The notes under the pieces are model-generated. The model worked only from the letters and a program-made list of their open reading frames with translations. It had not been told where the DNA came from and did no database searches. From assembly GCA_007896885.1 (NCBI GenBank), contig VOIU01000027.1, positions 1 to 36,443 of the forward strand: a stretch of 36,443 bases of DNA, in the 5' to 3' direction. A program made the translations under genes and the position numbers. Shown here in pieces: positions 18,741-27,009 of this stretch; within the stretch, counting starts at the first letter, position 1; every line of letters begins with the position of its first letter. Source of the stretch: Bacteroidaceae bacterium HV4-6-C5C. GTDB lineage: Bacteria > Bacteroidota > Bacteroidia > Bacteroidales > Bacteroidaceae.

Positions 18741-21113
18741 CTATCCTTTATCAAGTAATTTCCGGGCCTCTAACAGAACGGAGACAATTATCTCCAACGA
18801 AGCATTTCCTTTTGTCTCAATTTCTGTTGTGAAAGGTTGTCTTCTCGCTGCTTCGAGTTCTTTTAAGATATGAACAAGCGCCGATGCTTTCAATAGAGTA
18901 AATAAGGGAAGCATCTTGTGAGCCATATCGGCTAGATACCCGGTATCACGATTTTCTAAAGCTTGTTGCATTCGGCCCACATTAATACGGGTCTCACTGA
19001 TAAAGCTTTCCAATATAGATTTAGTGGCTTCCCGATCATCTTCAGCAAATGCGGTCAGTGCAGAGAAATTAAATCCTTGCGACGCATCCGTTTCACAGGA
19101 TACGGACGGTTTAGTAAATTCAAAAGCTTGCGCACTTTGTTGCTTGATAGCAGTGACCAGCCTTATCAGTTCATCGGTGGTAAAAGGCTTGTTCAAGCAA
19201 CCGGAGAATCCCGCTTCCTGTAATTGGGAAAGGTTCATATCCATTCTCGCCGATACTGCGACAACAGGAATGGAACGTGCCTGTGGTATATCGGAACTGC
19301 GTAACAATTTCAACAGATCGAACCCATTAATGGCAGGCATCTGAATATCGGTCAGAAGAAGATCAAATGTCTCCGTTTGTAAAGCGTCCCATAACTGTTG
19401 GGGCTCCACGCAACAAACCGAAGTTATCTGTCGTTGTGCCAACATCGTGGAAGTCAATTGTAGCTGTATGCTATCATCATCAATAAGAAGCACTTTCATC
19501 GGCGTCTCTACAATTGTAGGCTTAGCTTCATCCTGTGAAACATTTCCCATATCATCATTACTTTCAGGAAGACCCTCTCCGGGAACATCCGCACCGGAAA
19601 GCGCACTGGATACAGGAATACTGATAATAAAACGGCTGCCTATGCCCAACTCACTTTCAACTTCTATCGTGCCTTTCATCAAGCGAATTAGCATACGGAC
19701 AATAGACAAGCCCAGACCGAAACCCTCTTCTCCCTGTGCACCCGGCAAACGAGTAAATTCATGAAAGATATGCTCGCGATCTTCCGGCAGCATTCCTTTT
19801 CCGGTGTCGGAAATAGCTATTTTCAAATGCACTCCCAATAGAGATGAATCGTTTATACCTCCCAAAGACGCGTGCAAGGTAATACCTCCTCTATCGGTAA
19901 ACTTTATGGCATTGGAAAGTAGATTTGTAACAATCTGCCGTAAACGGAGCGGATCACTTACAAACGAGCTTTCCAGTTCGGGAGTTATTTCACTATGCAA
20001 ATAAAGGCCCTTCGACATCGCCATAGGCTCAAAGCTGGCTTTGATTTCTTCTAATAAGTGAGACGGATGGAATGAAATATGCTGTATCTCGACTTTGTGG
20101 AGATCAAGGCGGTGGAATTCAAGCAAATCGGAAACCAACTTAAGCAAGTGCTCCGACGAGACCTTCATATTATTTAGATAGAAACGCTGCCGCTCGTCGA
20201 TCGTCAGCCGGGAAAGAAGTTCCGCATAGCCCATAATAGAGCCTAGAGGTGCCTTGAAATCGTGCGTAATGGCAAGCATTAACCGTTCACGAGCAGCCAA
20301 CAGTTCTTCTGCTTTTCTATTGGCATCCTCCAATTCACGACGATACTGATTACTACGGGTAACATCACGCCAAATCAAAATCAGAAATATGCCGGAAAGA
20401 AGTATACCCCCAATTGCAAAACATCCCACAATAAGGGTGGAACGTTGACGAACGGATTGCCGCAATTCTGCTTCTGAATGAGCTTTGTGCAAAGCGTTCT
20501 GTTCATACTGCCTGAGCAAGCTGTCAATACGAATCGTCAAAGTCTCATTAAAGCGTTGCAATACTTCACTACGGTGCTGAGCTGCTAGTCCCGCACCCTT
20601 TTTCTTATTGGTAACTCCCCGAAGTTTCTCATGCAAGGAATCGACAGGGTTATAAGGATCGAGCAATGTATCGGTGGCAAACTCCAAAGAGCTCTTTACA
20701 TGGATAGCCGTATCTTTTTTAGGTGGTACGAATACCTCGCCCAACCGACGGAAGAAGCCTTTCTTTTTTTGTTTGGTAAGAATGGTATCGCGTCGGGAAA
20801 TCACTTTGCGTTGTACTCTTTGACGGAGTATCGTGCTATCTTCCAGAGCAAGTATCTGTTCCACTTCACGAGTCGGTATGAGCCCTTCATGCGCTTCGCT
20901 AAGCGAGTGTAATAAGCTAACCGTATTGGAATCTTTCTTTTGAAGAAGAACAATCAGACTGTCTGTCTTAAGAAAATCGTTCTTTTCGGACGAGAGCAGA
21001 TGCCCCATCTCTCTGTAGACAAAGAATAGGGAAAAGAGTAAAACGGCTAACAGCAATGCATAACCGACAGCTATTTTACCTTTCGATATATTATTCAATC
21101 GTTTACCACCCAA
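18741..21113 (-). CDS. Hybrid sensor histidine kinase with receiver and Hpt domains
   Basis: A 790-residue membrane kinase. Two membrane helices (about 13-33 and 227-247) bracket a periplasmic sensor of about 190 residues that I do not recognise. A helical linker leads to the dimerisation domain with phospho-acceptor His284 (ITHDFKAPLGS), then the ATPase domain: N box TNLLSNAIKF (396-405), DTGKG (436-440), GFGLGLS (464-470). A receiver domain follows (540-660) with Asp589 in LLLTDIQMP, then an Hpt domain with His732 in MAHKMLP. The chain His-Asp-His implies a phosphorelay to an outside response regulator. The only upstream in-frame start is TTG (21113), because a stop codon lies 12 bases before it and the next ATG falls after the first helix. 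It ends the cyclophilin-M16-MATE directon. Confidence 0.93.
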   Translation of the reverse strand: MGGKRLNNISKGKIAVGYALLLAVLLFSLFFVYREMGHLLSSEKNDFLKTDSLIVLLQKKDSNTVSLLHSLSEAHEGLIPTREVEQILALEDSTILRQRVQRKVISRRDTILTKQKKKGFFRRLGEVFVPPKKDTAIHVKSSLEFATDTLLDPYNPVDSLHEKLRGVTNKKKGAGLAAQHRSEVLQRFNETLTIRIDSLLRQYEQNALHKAHSEAELRQSVRQRSTLIVGCFAIGGILLSGIFLILIWRDVTRSNQYRRELEDANRKAEELLAARERLMLAITHDFKAPLGSIMGYAELLSRLTIDERQRFYLNNMKVSSEHLLKLVSDLLEFHRLDLHKVEIQHISFHPSHLLEEIKASFEPMAMSKGLYLHSEITPELESSFVSDPLRLRQIVTNLLSNAIKFTDRGGITLHASLGGINDSSLLGVHLKIAISDTGKGMLPEDREHIFHEFTRLPGAQGEEGFGLGLSIVRMLIRLMKGTIEVESELGIGSRFIISIPVSSALSGADVPGEGLPESNDDMGNVSQDEAKPTIVETPMKVLLIDDDSIQLQLTSTMLAQRQITSVCCVEPQQLWDALQTETFDLLLTDIQMPAINGFDLLKLLRSSDIPQARSIPVVAVSARMDMNLSQLQEAGFSGCLNKPFTTDELIRLVTAIKQQSAQAFEFTKPSVSCETDASQGFNFSALTAFAEDDREATKSILESFISETRINVGRMQQALENRDTGYLADMAHKMLPLFTLLKASALVHILKELEAARRQPFTTEIETKGNASLEIIVSVLLEARKLLDKG

Positions 21114-21144
21114 TGAACCAACATTTTATATATGTTTAGACGGG

Positions 21145-22485
21145 CTACCTCGACTTCGTTTTATAACGGAACCTTAACCAAAACATGATACCTGCACTGG
21201 TTAGTCCGAAGGGGAATGTCATCCAAACACCTATAATGCCCCAGTTGAGCACAAAGCCACAGAAGTACCCTATAGGCAAAGATATCAAAAAATATGCAAT
21301 GAATGCCATAATCATCATGGCTTTCACATCTTCAATACCTCGTAAGGCATTTGCAAAATTGATTTGCAGACCGTCACCAAACTGATAGATAAGGAAAGGT
21401 AAAAACAACGAGGAAACCACCACAGAAACGTTGGTGTCATTCGTAAACCAACCTCCAATCTGGTAACGTACAAGGAAGATGATACTAAGCAATATCACTG
21501 CCATCATCAATATCAAATGAAAGCCGGCTCTTGCCGAACGGCGTACATTCTCCATATCATTCTGTCCTCTAAAATTGCTTACGCGGACAGCAACAGCTGC
21601 TCCCATACCATAAAACATCATAAAGGTGAACTGCGAAATAGTCAGCATAATCTGGTGTGATGCCAGTGCCGTCACTCCAAGCCATCCCACCATAATAGTG
21701 CTAAAATTGAAGGAGGCTGTCTCCATGCCCATCTGAAAGGCTATCGGCCAACCGAGAGCATTGAGTCTTTTGAATACACTCCGCGACCATGGTAAATGGA
21801 AAAAACCACTTCTATAGGGCGTGTAACGAGAACTGTAAAGCACAATATAGCCAAAGACAACGACCATGACTATTCGGGAAAAGAGCGTACTGATACCTGC
21901 ACCCAGCAATCCCAATTCGGGAAAGCCGAACTCGCCATAAATCAACATAAAGTTTCCTACTATATTCAACAAATTGCCGCCAAGCAATATCCACATACCT
22001 GTTTTTGTGTCGGTAATACCATCGGTAAACTGCTTAAAGGCATTGAATATCATCACAAAGATGAGGGAGAACAATGTCACAAGATAATAAGGCTTGATGA
22101 AGGGCATCAATTCTTCAGGTTGTCCCAGATAATCGAGAAAAAAGTACAATATGCTCATGATAACCGTCAGAAGCAACGCTACCAACACATTGGCAATCAA
22201 GCTGCACCGGAGAGCTTGTCCCGTTTCTTTAATACGATGATTGCCATAAAGCTCACCCACTACAGGAGTCAACCCATAAGAGAAACCAGTACAGAAGATG
22301 ATACACAGTGTGAAGATATTGTTGACGAACGAAGCCGCCGCAAGTTCTTCGGTACTGTGATGTCCCACCATAAAAGTATCGGCAAAACCAAGCATAATCA
22401 CCCCAAGCTGCCCGATAATAATTGGGACGCCAAGTGAGATTAATGCACGATAATGGCTGTTGGTTTTTCCTGCAAATAGTGTCAT
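21145..22485 (-). CDS. MATE-family multidrug/cation antiporter
   Basis: A 446-residue integral membrane protein with about 12 hydrophobic helices. The N-terminal segment ALISLGVPIIIGQLGVIMLG and then FADTFMVGHHSTEELAAASF match the MATE-family start, in which Asp and Gly of the first two helices are conserved. It would export drugs or metabolites in exchange for Na+ or H+ across the inner membrane. The gene starts with ATG 29 bases after the M16 protease gene and ends 31 bases before the hybrid kinase, so it is probably co-transcribed with both. The substrate is not evident. Confidence 0.93.
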   Translation of the reverse strand: MTLFAGKTNSHYRALISLGVPIIIGQLGVIMLGFADTFMVGHHSTEELAAASFVNNIFTLCIIFCTGFSYGLTPVVGELYGNHRIKETGQALRCSLIANVLVALLLTVIMSILYFFLDYLGQPEELMPFIKPYYLVTLFSLIFVMIFNAFKQFTDGITDTKTGMWILLGGNLLNIVGNFMLIYGEFGFPELGLLGAGISTLFSRIVMVVVFGYIVLYSSRYTPYRSGFFHLPWSRSVFKRLNALGWPIAFQMGMETASFNFSTIMVGWLGVTALASHQIMLTISQFTFMMFYGMGAAVAVRVSNFRGQNDMENVRRSARAGFHLILMMAVILLSIIFLVRYQIGGWFTNDTNVSVVVSSLFLPFLIYQFGDGLQINFANALRGIEDVKAMMIMAFIAYFLISLPIGYFCGFVLNWGIIGVWMTFPFGLTSAGIMFWLRFRYKTKSR

Positions 22486-22514
22486 GAAAGCTTAGTTTAT
22501 TGCAATAAGAGCAA

Positions 22515-23747
22515 TTATTTGCTCTTATAATAAAGAACGGAACGGTTGCTGTCGACAAAAGAACGCTGAGCTACATCCCTCAATTGTTCGGCTGATACCG
22601 CTCTGTATTCATCCACTTCAGAGTCAATATCTTCGGCCTTCCCTGTCAATTCATACCAAGCAAGATTAGTCGCTACATTCAGGTAATTGATATTGCCGAA
22701 TATCTGGGATGATTCAAATTTGTTTTTTACTTTCTCCAACTCAGCCTGTTCAATAAACTCATTTTTTAATTGTTCCAGTTCATTACTTACCGCCGCTTCA
22801 GCCTGCTCGAGCGAAACACCGGATGCCAATTTACCGCTGATGTGAAACAGACCGGCATCACGTGACCCGGATATATAGGCATCTATACTCGAGAACAACT
22901 GGCTTTCTTGAACCAGCCGTTGGTTTAGCCGGCTTGAGCGACCGTTGCTGAGTATATCGGAAAGAATATCGAATGCATAATAATCAGCGGAATTCCTTTC
23001 GCACATGTGATAAGCCATGAACAAAGCATCGATGGGGACATCCCTCTCCACTACCTGCCGATGCTCAACCTGTTGAACAGGTTCGTAATTAAGATTTCTT
23101 GGTGTAATTTCACGTGCAGGGATAGGACCAAACCATTTTTCCGCCAACCGGACAGTCTCTTCCCAATCAATATTTCCGGTCACTGCAAGAATGGCATTGT
23201 TCGGCGCATAGAAATGAAAAAAGAAATCTTTCACCTCTTCGAGCTTTGCATTCGCAATGTGCGACAAATCCAATCCGATAGTCGGCCAGCGATAAGGATG
23301 TACCTGGTATGCCAAAGCACGAATCAAATGTCCGACATCCCCATAAGGCTGGTTCAGACAACGCTGCTTAAACTCTTCCATAACAACACCCCGTTGCACT
23401 TCGAGGCTACGTTCGCTAAAGGCCAGTTCCTGCATCCTATCGGATTCGAGCCAGAAGCCGACCTCTACATTAGAACGCGGTATGGTGAGGTAATAATTTG
23501 TAATATCATTGTTTGTCCAGGCATTATTCTCCCCACCCGATTGCTGTAAAGGCGTATCATAATCGGGTATATGAACAGAACCTCCAAACATTAAATGCTC
23601 AAATAAATGAGCAAAACCCGTATGATCGGGATGCTCATCGCGAGCTCCCACATCATACAGTATATTTAATGCAACCATTTGAGTGCTGAGATCCTGATGA
23701 TGCACCAGCCGCAAACCGTTTGATAAAGTCAGTTTATTAATCTTCAA
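22515..23747 (-). CDS. M16-family zinc peptidase
   Basis: A 410-residue peptidase of the pitrilysin/insulinase clan. The inverted zinc motif HxxEH is intact (His47-Leu-Phe-Glu50-His51 in GFAHLFEHLMFGG), and VVMEEFKQR (about 121-129) supplies the third ligand, probably Glu124. Length fits a single two-domain M16B subunit. No signal peptide is seen, so it is probably cytoplasmic. The only workable start is TTG at 23747, because an in-frame stop lies 9 bases upstream. This TTG overlaps the end of the cyclophilin gene by 11 bases, which suggests translational coupling. Many M16 enzymes work as pairs, but no inactive partner subunit is encoded here. Confidence 0.92.
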   Translation of the reverse strand: MKINKLTLSNGLRLVHHQDLSTQMVALNILYDVGARDEHPDHTGFAHLFEHLMFGGSVHIPDYDTPLQQSGGENNAWTNNDITNYYLTIPRSNVEVGFWLESDRMQELAFSERSLEVQRGVVMEEFKQRCLNQPYGDVGHLIRALAYQVHPYRWPTIGLDLSHIANAKLEEVKDFFFHFYAPNNAILAVTGNIDWEETVRLAEKWFGPIPAREITPRNLNYEPVQQVEHRQVVERDVPIDALFMAYHMCERNSADYYAFDILSDILSNGRSSRLNQRLVQESQLFSSIDAYISGSRDAGLFHISGKLASGVSLEQAEAAVSNELEQLKNEFIEQAELEKVKNKFESSQIFGNINYLNVATNLAWYELTGKAEDIDSEVDEYRAVSAEQLRDVAQRSFVDSNRSVLYYKSK

Positions 23748-24594
23748 GCGGTACTATTTTTATGATTTTTACATCTGTCTCGGGACGATCACTCCGATCG
23801 GTCTTCACTTGCTGAATCTTATCAATCACGTCCATTCCTTCAACAATTTCTCCAAAGACAGTATATTCTCCATCAAGATGCGGAGCACCACCAACAGTGG
23901 TATATGCTTTTATCTGTTCAGGTGTAAAATGGAAGTCCGGTTGCTTTGCCGCTTCAGCTTTTGCCTGTTCTATCAATTTCTCCTGCAACTCCATCAAACC
24001 ATTCTCATCATTCTCTTTTCTCACCTTATAGATCTGCTTCATGTGTTTTTGTGCCAACGCATTAAAGACATTAGAGAGTCTGTTTTCATTGATTTGCTGT
24101 TCCATGTTCAGCAACGCGGAGTCACTGAATACTTTACCCGTCACAATATAGAATTGACACCCTGACGATTCTTTCTTCGGATTGACATTATCACCCTGAC
24201 GGGCTGCAGCCAAAACACCTTTCTTATGAAAGTGTTTGGGATAGACGAACTCTGCAGGAATAGTATAGCCTACATCACCCGATCCAAGACTCTTGCCTTT
24301 TGGAGCATCTTTTGATTGCGGATCACCGGCCTGAATCATAAAGTCTTTAATCACTCGATGGAATAATGTGCCTTCATAAACTCCTTTTTCTACCAGTTTG
24401 ATGAAGTTATCACGGTGCTTCGGGGTGTCATCGTACAATTTAACGACAATGTTTCCCATTGTGGTTTCTATTTTAAACATAGTTTCTTTTCCCATAGTTC
24501 TATTCTTCTTTTGTCCCGATTTGCATGCCGTAATGCAACAAACCAGTATAGTTAATAATACAATAATATTCTTTTTCATCTTTACTGTTTTCAT
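23737..24594 (-). CDS. Cyclophilin-type peptidyl-prolyl isomerase lipoprotein
   Basis: A 285-residue cyclophilin. A lipoprotein signal comes first (lipobox ITAC, Cys24), so it should be a lipid-anchored periplasmic foldase. The cyclophilin fold follows from about residue 42: TTMGNIVVKLYDDTPKH, FHRVIKDFMIQAGDP (active-site Arg and Phe) and a C-terminal GEYTVFGEIVEGMDVID. Between the two halves lies a charged, helical insertion of about 80 residues (from about 165), which is common in Bacteroidetes cyclophilins. I chose ATG 24594 because AAAAGG precedes it by 7 bases; ATG 24600 is also possible, and a longer frame reaches 24669. It is the first gene of a directon with M16, MATE and the hybrid kinase, and is divergent from the sigma-54 regulator. 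Confidence 0.92.
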   Translation of the reverse strand: MKTVKMKKNIIVLLTILVCCITACKSGQKKNRTMGKETMFKIETTMGNIVVKLYDDTPKHRDNFIKLVEKGVYEGTLFHRVIKDFMIQAGDPQSKDAPKGKSLGSGDVGYTIPAEFVYPKHFHKKGVLAAARQGDNVNPKKESSGCQFYIVTGKVFSDSALLNMEQQINENRLSNVFNALAQKHMKQIYKVRKENDENGLMELQEKLIEQAKAEAAKQPDFHFTPEQIKAYTTVGGAPHLDGEYTVFGEIVEGMDVIDKIQQVKTDRSDRPETDVKIIKIVPLED

Positions 24595-24641
24595 AATCAT
24601 ACCTTTTCTATGACTATCTGTCAAATAAACAAAGCGGTTCC

Positions 24642-24653
24642 ACAGTACACTGT
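24642..24653. promoter_or_regulatory. Palindrome in the divergent cyclophilin/sigma-54 regulator region
   Basis: ACAGT-AC-ACTGT is a perfect five-base inverted repeat in the divergent promoter region. Its arms resemble the ACAGA...TCTGT arms of the motif repeated inside the regulator gene. It could be an operator, but a palindrome this short can arise by chance. Confidence 0.25.
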
Positions 24654-24735
24654 TAAAGAGAAAGTTCAAGTAGAAGCGCTCCCCGAATCAAGTTAAATTA
24701 AGTTTGCAAATATACGACTTTCATACAAAACACTT

Positions 24736-24743
24736 TACCTTTG
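24736..24743 (+). promoter_or_regulatory. -7 promoter element for the sigma-54 response regulator
   Basis: TACCTTTG is a perfect TAnnTTTG match. Transcription would start near 24750, about 23 bases before the ATG at 24773. The nearest TTTG upstream (24703-24706) is 29 bases away, too far for a standard -33 element. Confidence 0.5.
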
Positions 24744-24772
24744 TTTCAAAAATAGAGGAAAACGGATTGCAT

Positions 24773-26200
24773 ATGGTATCTATACTGATTGTGGAAGATG
24801 ATATTACGTATGGCATGATGCTAAAAACATGGCTGGGAAAGAAAGGTTTTTCGGTAACCTCAGCAAGTAGCATTGCGCGTGCGCAAAAAACATTGGAGAC
24901 AGAACAGATTGATTTGATACTATCAGATCTTCGCCTTCCGGACAAAGACGGAATTGATCTTCTGAAGTGGTTGGGAACTCAAAACATTGAGATACCATTC
25001 ATCATGATGACCAGTTATGCAGATATCCAATCGGCCGTACAAGCCATGAAGCTCGGCGCTTGTGATTATGTAGCTAAGCCTGTAAATCCCGATGAACTTC
25101 TAAAGAAAATAAAGGAGAGTTTAAGCCAATCATCCGTTCATCCCAAACAGACCATCTATCGGGCTCCAACAGACCATCTGTCAGAGCCTAACAGACCATC
25201 TGTTGCAGCTCAACAGACCATGTATTCGGGTAAAGGGAATCCACCTCGAAAAGAAGAGTCAGATAGTCCGTCAGACTCGGATTATTTGGAAGGCGAGAGC
25301 GATGCGGCAAAGCAACTGTACAACTACGTCAAATTGGTGGCGCCGACCAATATGTCGGTACTGATCAATGGAGCAAGCGGCACAGGCAAGGAATACGTGG
25401 CACACCGCATCCACCAGCTCAGTAAGCGATCAAAGAAGCCTTTCATTGCGATAGACTGCGGGGCTGTCCCCAAAGATTTGGCTGCATCTGAATTCTTCGG
25501 GCATATAAAAGGTTCCTTTACCGGAGCTTTAACAGATAAAACAGGCGCATTGGTTGCGGCAGATGGAGGAACTGTCTTCTTGGATGAGATAGGAAACCTT
25601 AGCTATGAGATACAAATTCAATTACTTCGGGCCATACAAGAACGAAAAGTCCGCCCCATTGGTTCCAATCACGAAATAAATGTAGATATCCGCCTCGTTA
25701 CCGCTACAAACGAAAATTTAGAGCAAGCTATTGAGAAAGGAAACTTTCGTGAAGATCTTTATCACCGGATAAATGAGTTCACGCTACAAATGCCTTCTTT
25801 AAAAGAGCGCCGTGATGATATTCTCCTCTTTGCCAATTTCTTCCTTGACCAAGCAAACCTTGAGTTGAACAAGCAGATTGTCGGCTTTGATATGCCTGCA
25901 TCAAATGCATTGCTAAAGTACGCATGGCCGGGTAATCTACGACAGATGAAAAACATTATCCGTCGGGCAACATTACTTGCTACGGATAAATTCATCACTC
26001 TCAACGAGCTTTCAGAAATCCAGACGAACAGTATCTTGGATAATTCGGATATGCTACTGAGAAACGAGGAAACAGAAAAGAATCAAATACTCGAAGCATT
26101 ACAACATACTGGCAATAATAAAAGTAGGGCTGCAAAACTACTTGGCATAGATCGCAAGACGCTCTACAATAAATTAAAGCTATATGAAATTGAGTTGTAA
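24773..26200 (+). CDS. Sigma-54-dependent response regulator (NtrC family)
   Basis: A 475-residue enhancer-binding activator. The receiver domain (3-118) has Asp52 in LILSDLRLPDKDG and Lys102 in AKPVNP. The AAA+ domain (about 175-400) has Walker A NGASGTGKE (199-207), a GSFTGA loop (247-252) that contacts sigma-54, Walker B GGTVFLDEIG and the arginine region FREDLYHRI. A Fis-type helix-turn-helix ends the protein (NKSRAAKLLGIDRKTLYNKL). The ATG at 24773 is right because the receiver begins there and GAGGAAA precedes it; the frame is open further upstream without homology. The linker (125-153) is encoded by 22-base repeats. No dedicated kinase is adjacent in the same operon; the divergent directon ends in a hybrid kinase with Hpt. 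Confidence 0.95.
   Translation: MVSILIVEDDITYGMMLKTWLGKKGFSVTSASSIARAQKTLETEQIDLILSDLRLPDKDGIDLLKWLGTQNIEIPFIMMTSYADIQSAVQAMKLGACDYVAKPVNPDELLKKIKESLSQSSVHPKQTIYRAPTDHLSEPNRPSVAAQQTMYSGKGNPPRKEESDSPSDSDYLEGESDAAKQLYNYVKLVAPTNMSVLINGASGTGKEYVAHRIHQLSKRSKKPFIAIDCGAVPKDLAASEFFGHIKGSFTGALTDKTGALVAADGGTVFLDEIGNLSYEIQIQLLRAIQERKVRPIGSNHEINVDIRLVTATNENLEQAIEKGNFREDLYHRINEFTLQMPSLKERRDDILLFANFFLDQANLELNKQIVGFDMPASNALLKYAWPGNLRQMKNIIRRATLLATDKFITLNELSEIQTNSILDNSDMLLRNEETEKNQILEALQHTGNNKSRAAKLLGIDRKTLYNKLKLYEIEL
25146..25233 (+). repeat. Four 22-base direct repeats with a palindromic core, inside the regulator gene
   Basis: Units start at 25146, 25168, 25190 and 25212. Each opens with AACAGACCATCT (one mismatch in the fourth), then 10 bases that differ between copies. 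The core overlaps an inverted repeat ACAGA-CCA-TCTGT that is perfect in units 2 and 3. Because 22 is not divisible by three, each copy is read in a different frame and encodes different residues. Confidence 0.9.
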
Positions 26201-26384
26201 GGTCTTTCCATTCAGCATTGTCACAACATCACAATTCATTTAAACAATATCAGATCTCATTATACGGCGGTTTCATTCGGAGCTGTTGTTACATAACTAT
26301 CTACAAATTATATCCAGCTGAGTTACAAGTCAACACCGATGAAAAATCCGCGTATGGCTACTATATCTCTATTATTATATCTGT

Positions 26385-26723
26385 CCAATTACAAATCAAC
26401 TCTCATAAGAGCAATTATAATAATACTATTGGCTAACATCATATCAGACTGGGAGATAAACCGCTCTCCTATTGAGAAATGTAATAGCATCACTATTTAT
26501 GAGTCTTGCCAGATTGAAGAGCAAGTCAACGCCGTTGAGAGCAATTATTGCAGCATAATTTATTAAATTCATATTAGATCGGGGGATAAACCGCTCTAAT
26601 ATTGAGAAATGTGATAGCATCACTATTTTATGAATCATATCAGATTGAGGAGCAAATCAGCGTCGTTAACAGCAATTGTTGCAGCATAATTTATTAAAAT
26701 CATATTAGATCGGGAGATAAACC
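26385..26723 (+). repeat. Tandem repeats of about 130 bases, two full copies plus partial copies
   Basis: Unit 1 (26440-26569) and unit 2 (26570-26700) are closely similar, sharing GATAAACCGCTCT, TAGCATCACTATTT and GCAGCATAATTTATTAAA. A third unit begins at 26701 and breaks off after about 23 bases. A diverged half unit precedes them (about 26385-26439, with CAAATCAAC and AGAGCAATTAT). Copies contain a GCAAT-T-ATTGC palindrome, perfect in unit 1. Confidence 0.85.
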
Positions 26724-26923
26724 TTAAGCTGCTGCTGAACAGGATGCATTAGAAAACCAATATTTTTGCACTGCTACAACTAGTCATGAGTATTGACGAA
26801 ATACAATAATGTGGAATAATTCCCCACCCATTTCCACACATCCACAACACAATCCACAAACATGAGGCTTAGAAGCACGCAACAATCATTTAATTAACAG
26901 TGATTTACAGTAAAGCCTGCCTT

Positions 26924-26940
26924 TTGGCACAACTTTTGAC
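26924..26940 (+). promoter_or_regulatory. Sigma-54-like promoter upstream of the small secreted protein
   Basis: TTGGCACAACTTTTGAC has the -24 element TTGGCAC and, at exactly the required spacing (10 bases between the GG and the -12 dinucleotide), TTGA where the consensus has TTGC. Transcription would begin near 26951, about 60 bases before the ATG. No TAnnTTTG box is seen in this leader region. Confidence 0.5.
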
Positions 26941-27009
26941 CAAGATTAGATATATAAGAGTTCGGAACACTCAAACTAAATTCTATATATATCTATTAAT
27001 TAAAAGCGA

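Larger units (their letters stand above)
26201..27009. other. Gene-poor interval of about 0.8 kb with repeats and a promoter
   Basis: No open frame here has a start context, composition or recognisable motif of a real gene; the short frames that exist run through repeated DNA. The interval holds the tandem repeats (26385-26723), a cluster of CCACA repeats and a palindrome (26811-26858), and a sigma-54-like promoter (26924-26940) that faces the small secreted protein gene. Confidence 0.7.

Noticed and set aside
24704..24772. Upstream extension of the sigma-54 regulator frame
   Set aside because: The extension overlaps the promoter -7 box and lacks similarity; receiver domains begin at the ATG at 24773, which has its own ribosome-binding sequence.
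25146..25233. Regular repeats and spacers as a CRISPR array
   Set aside because: Repeats are 12 bases and spacers 10, far too short. They lie inside an intact coding sequence and no cas genes are present.
26218..26638. Short open frames in the repeat interval
   Set aside because: They follow the 130-base repeats, differ between copies, and have neither start signals nor protein-like composition.
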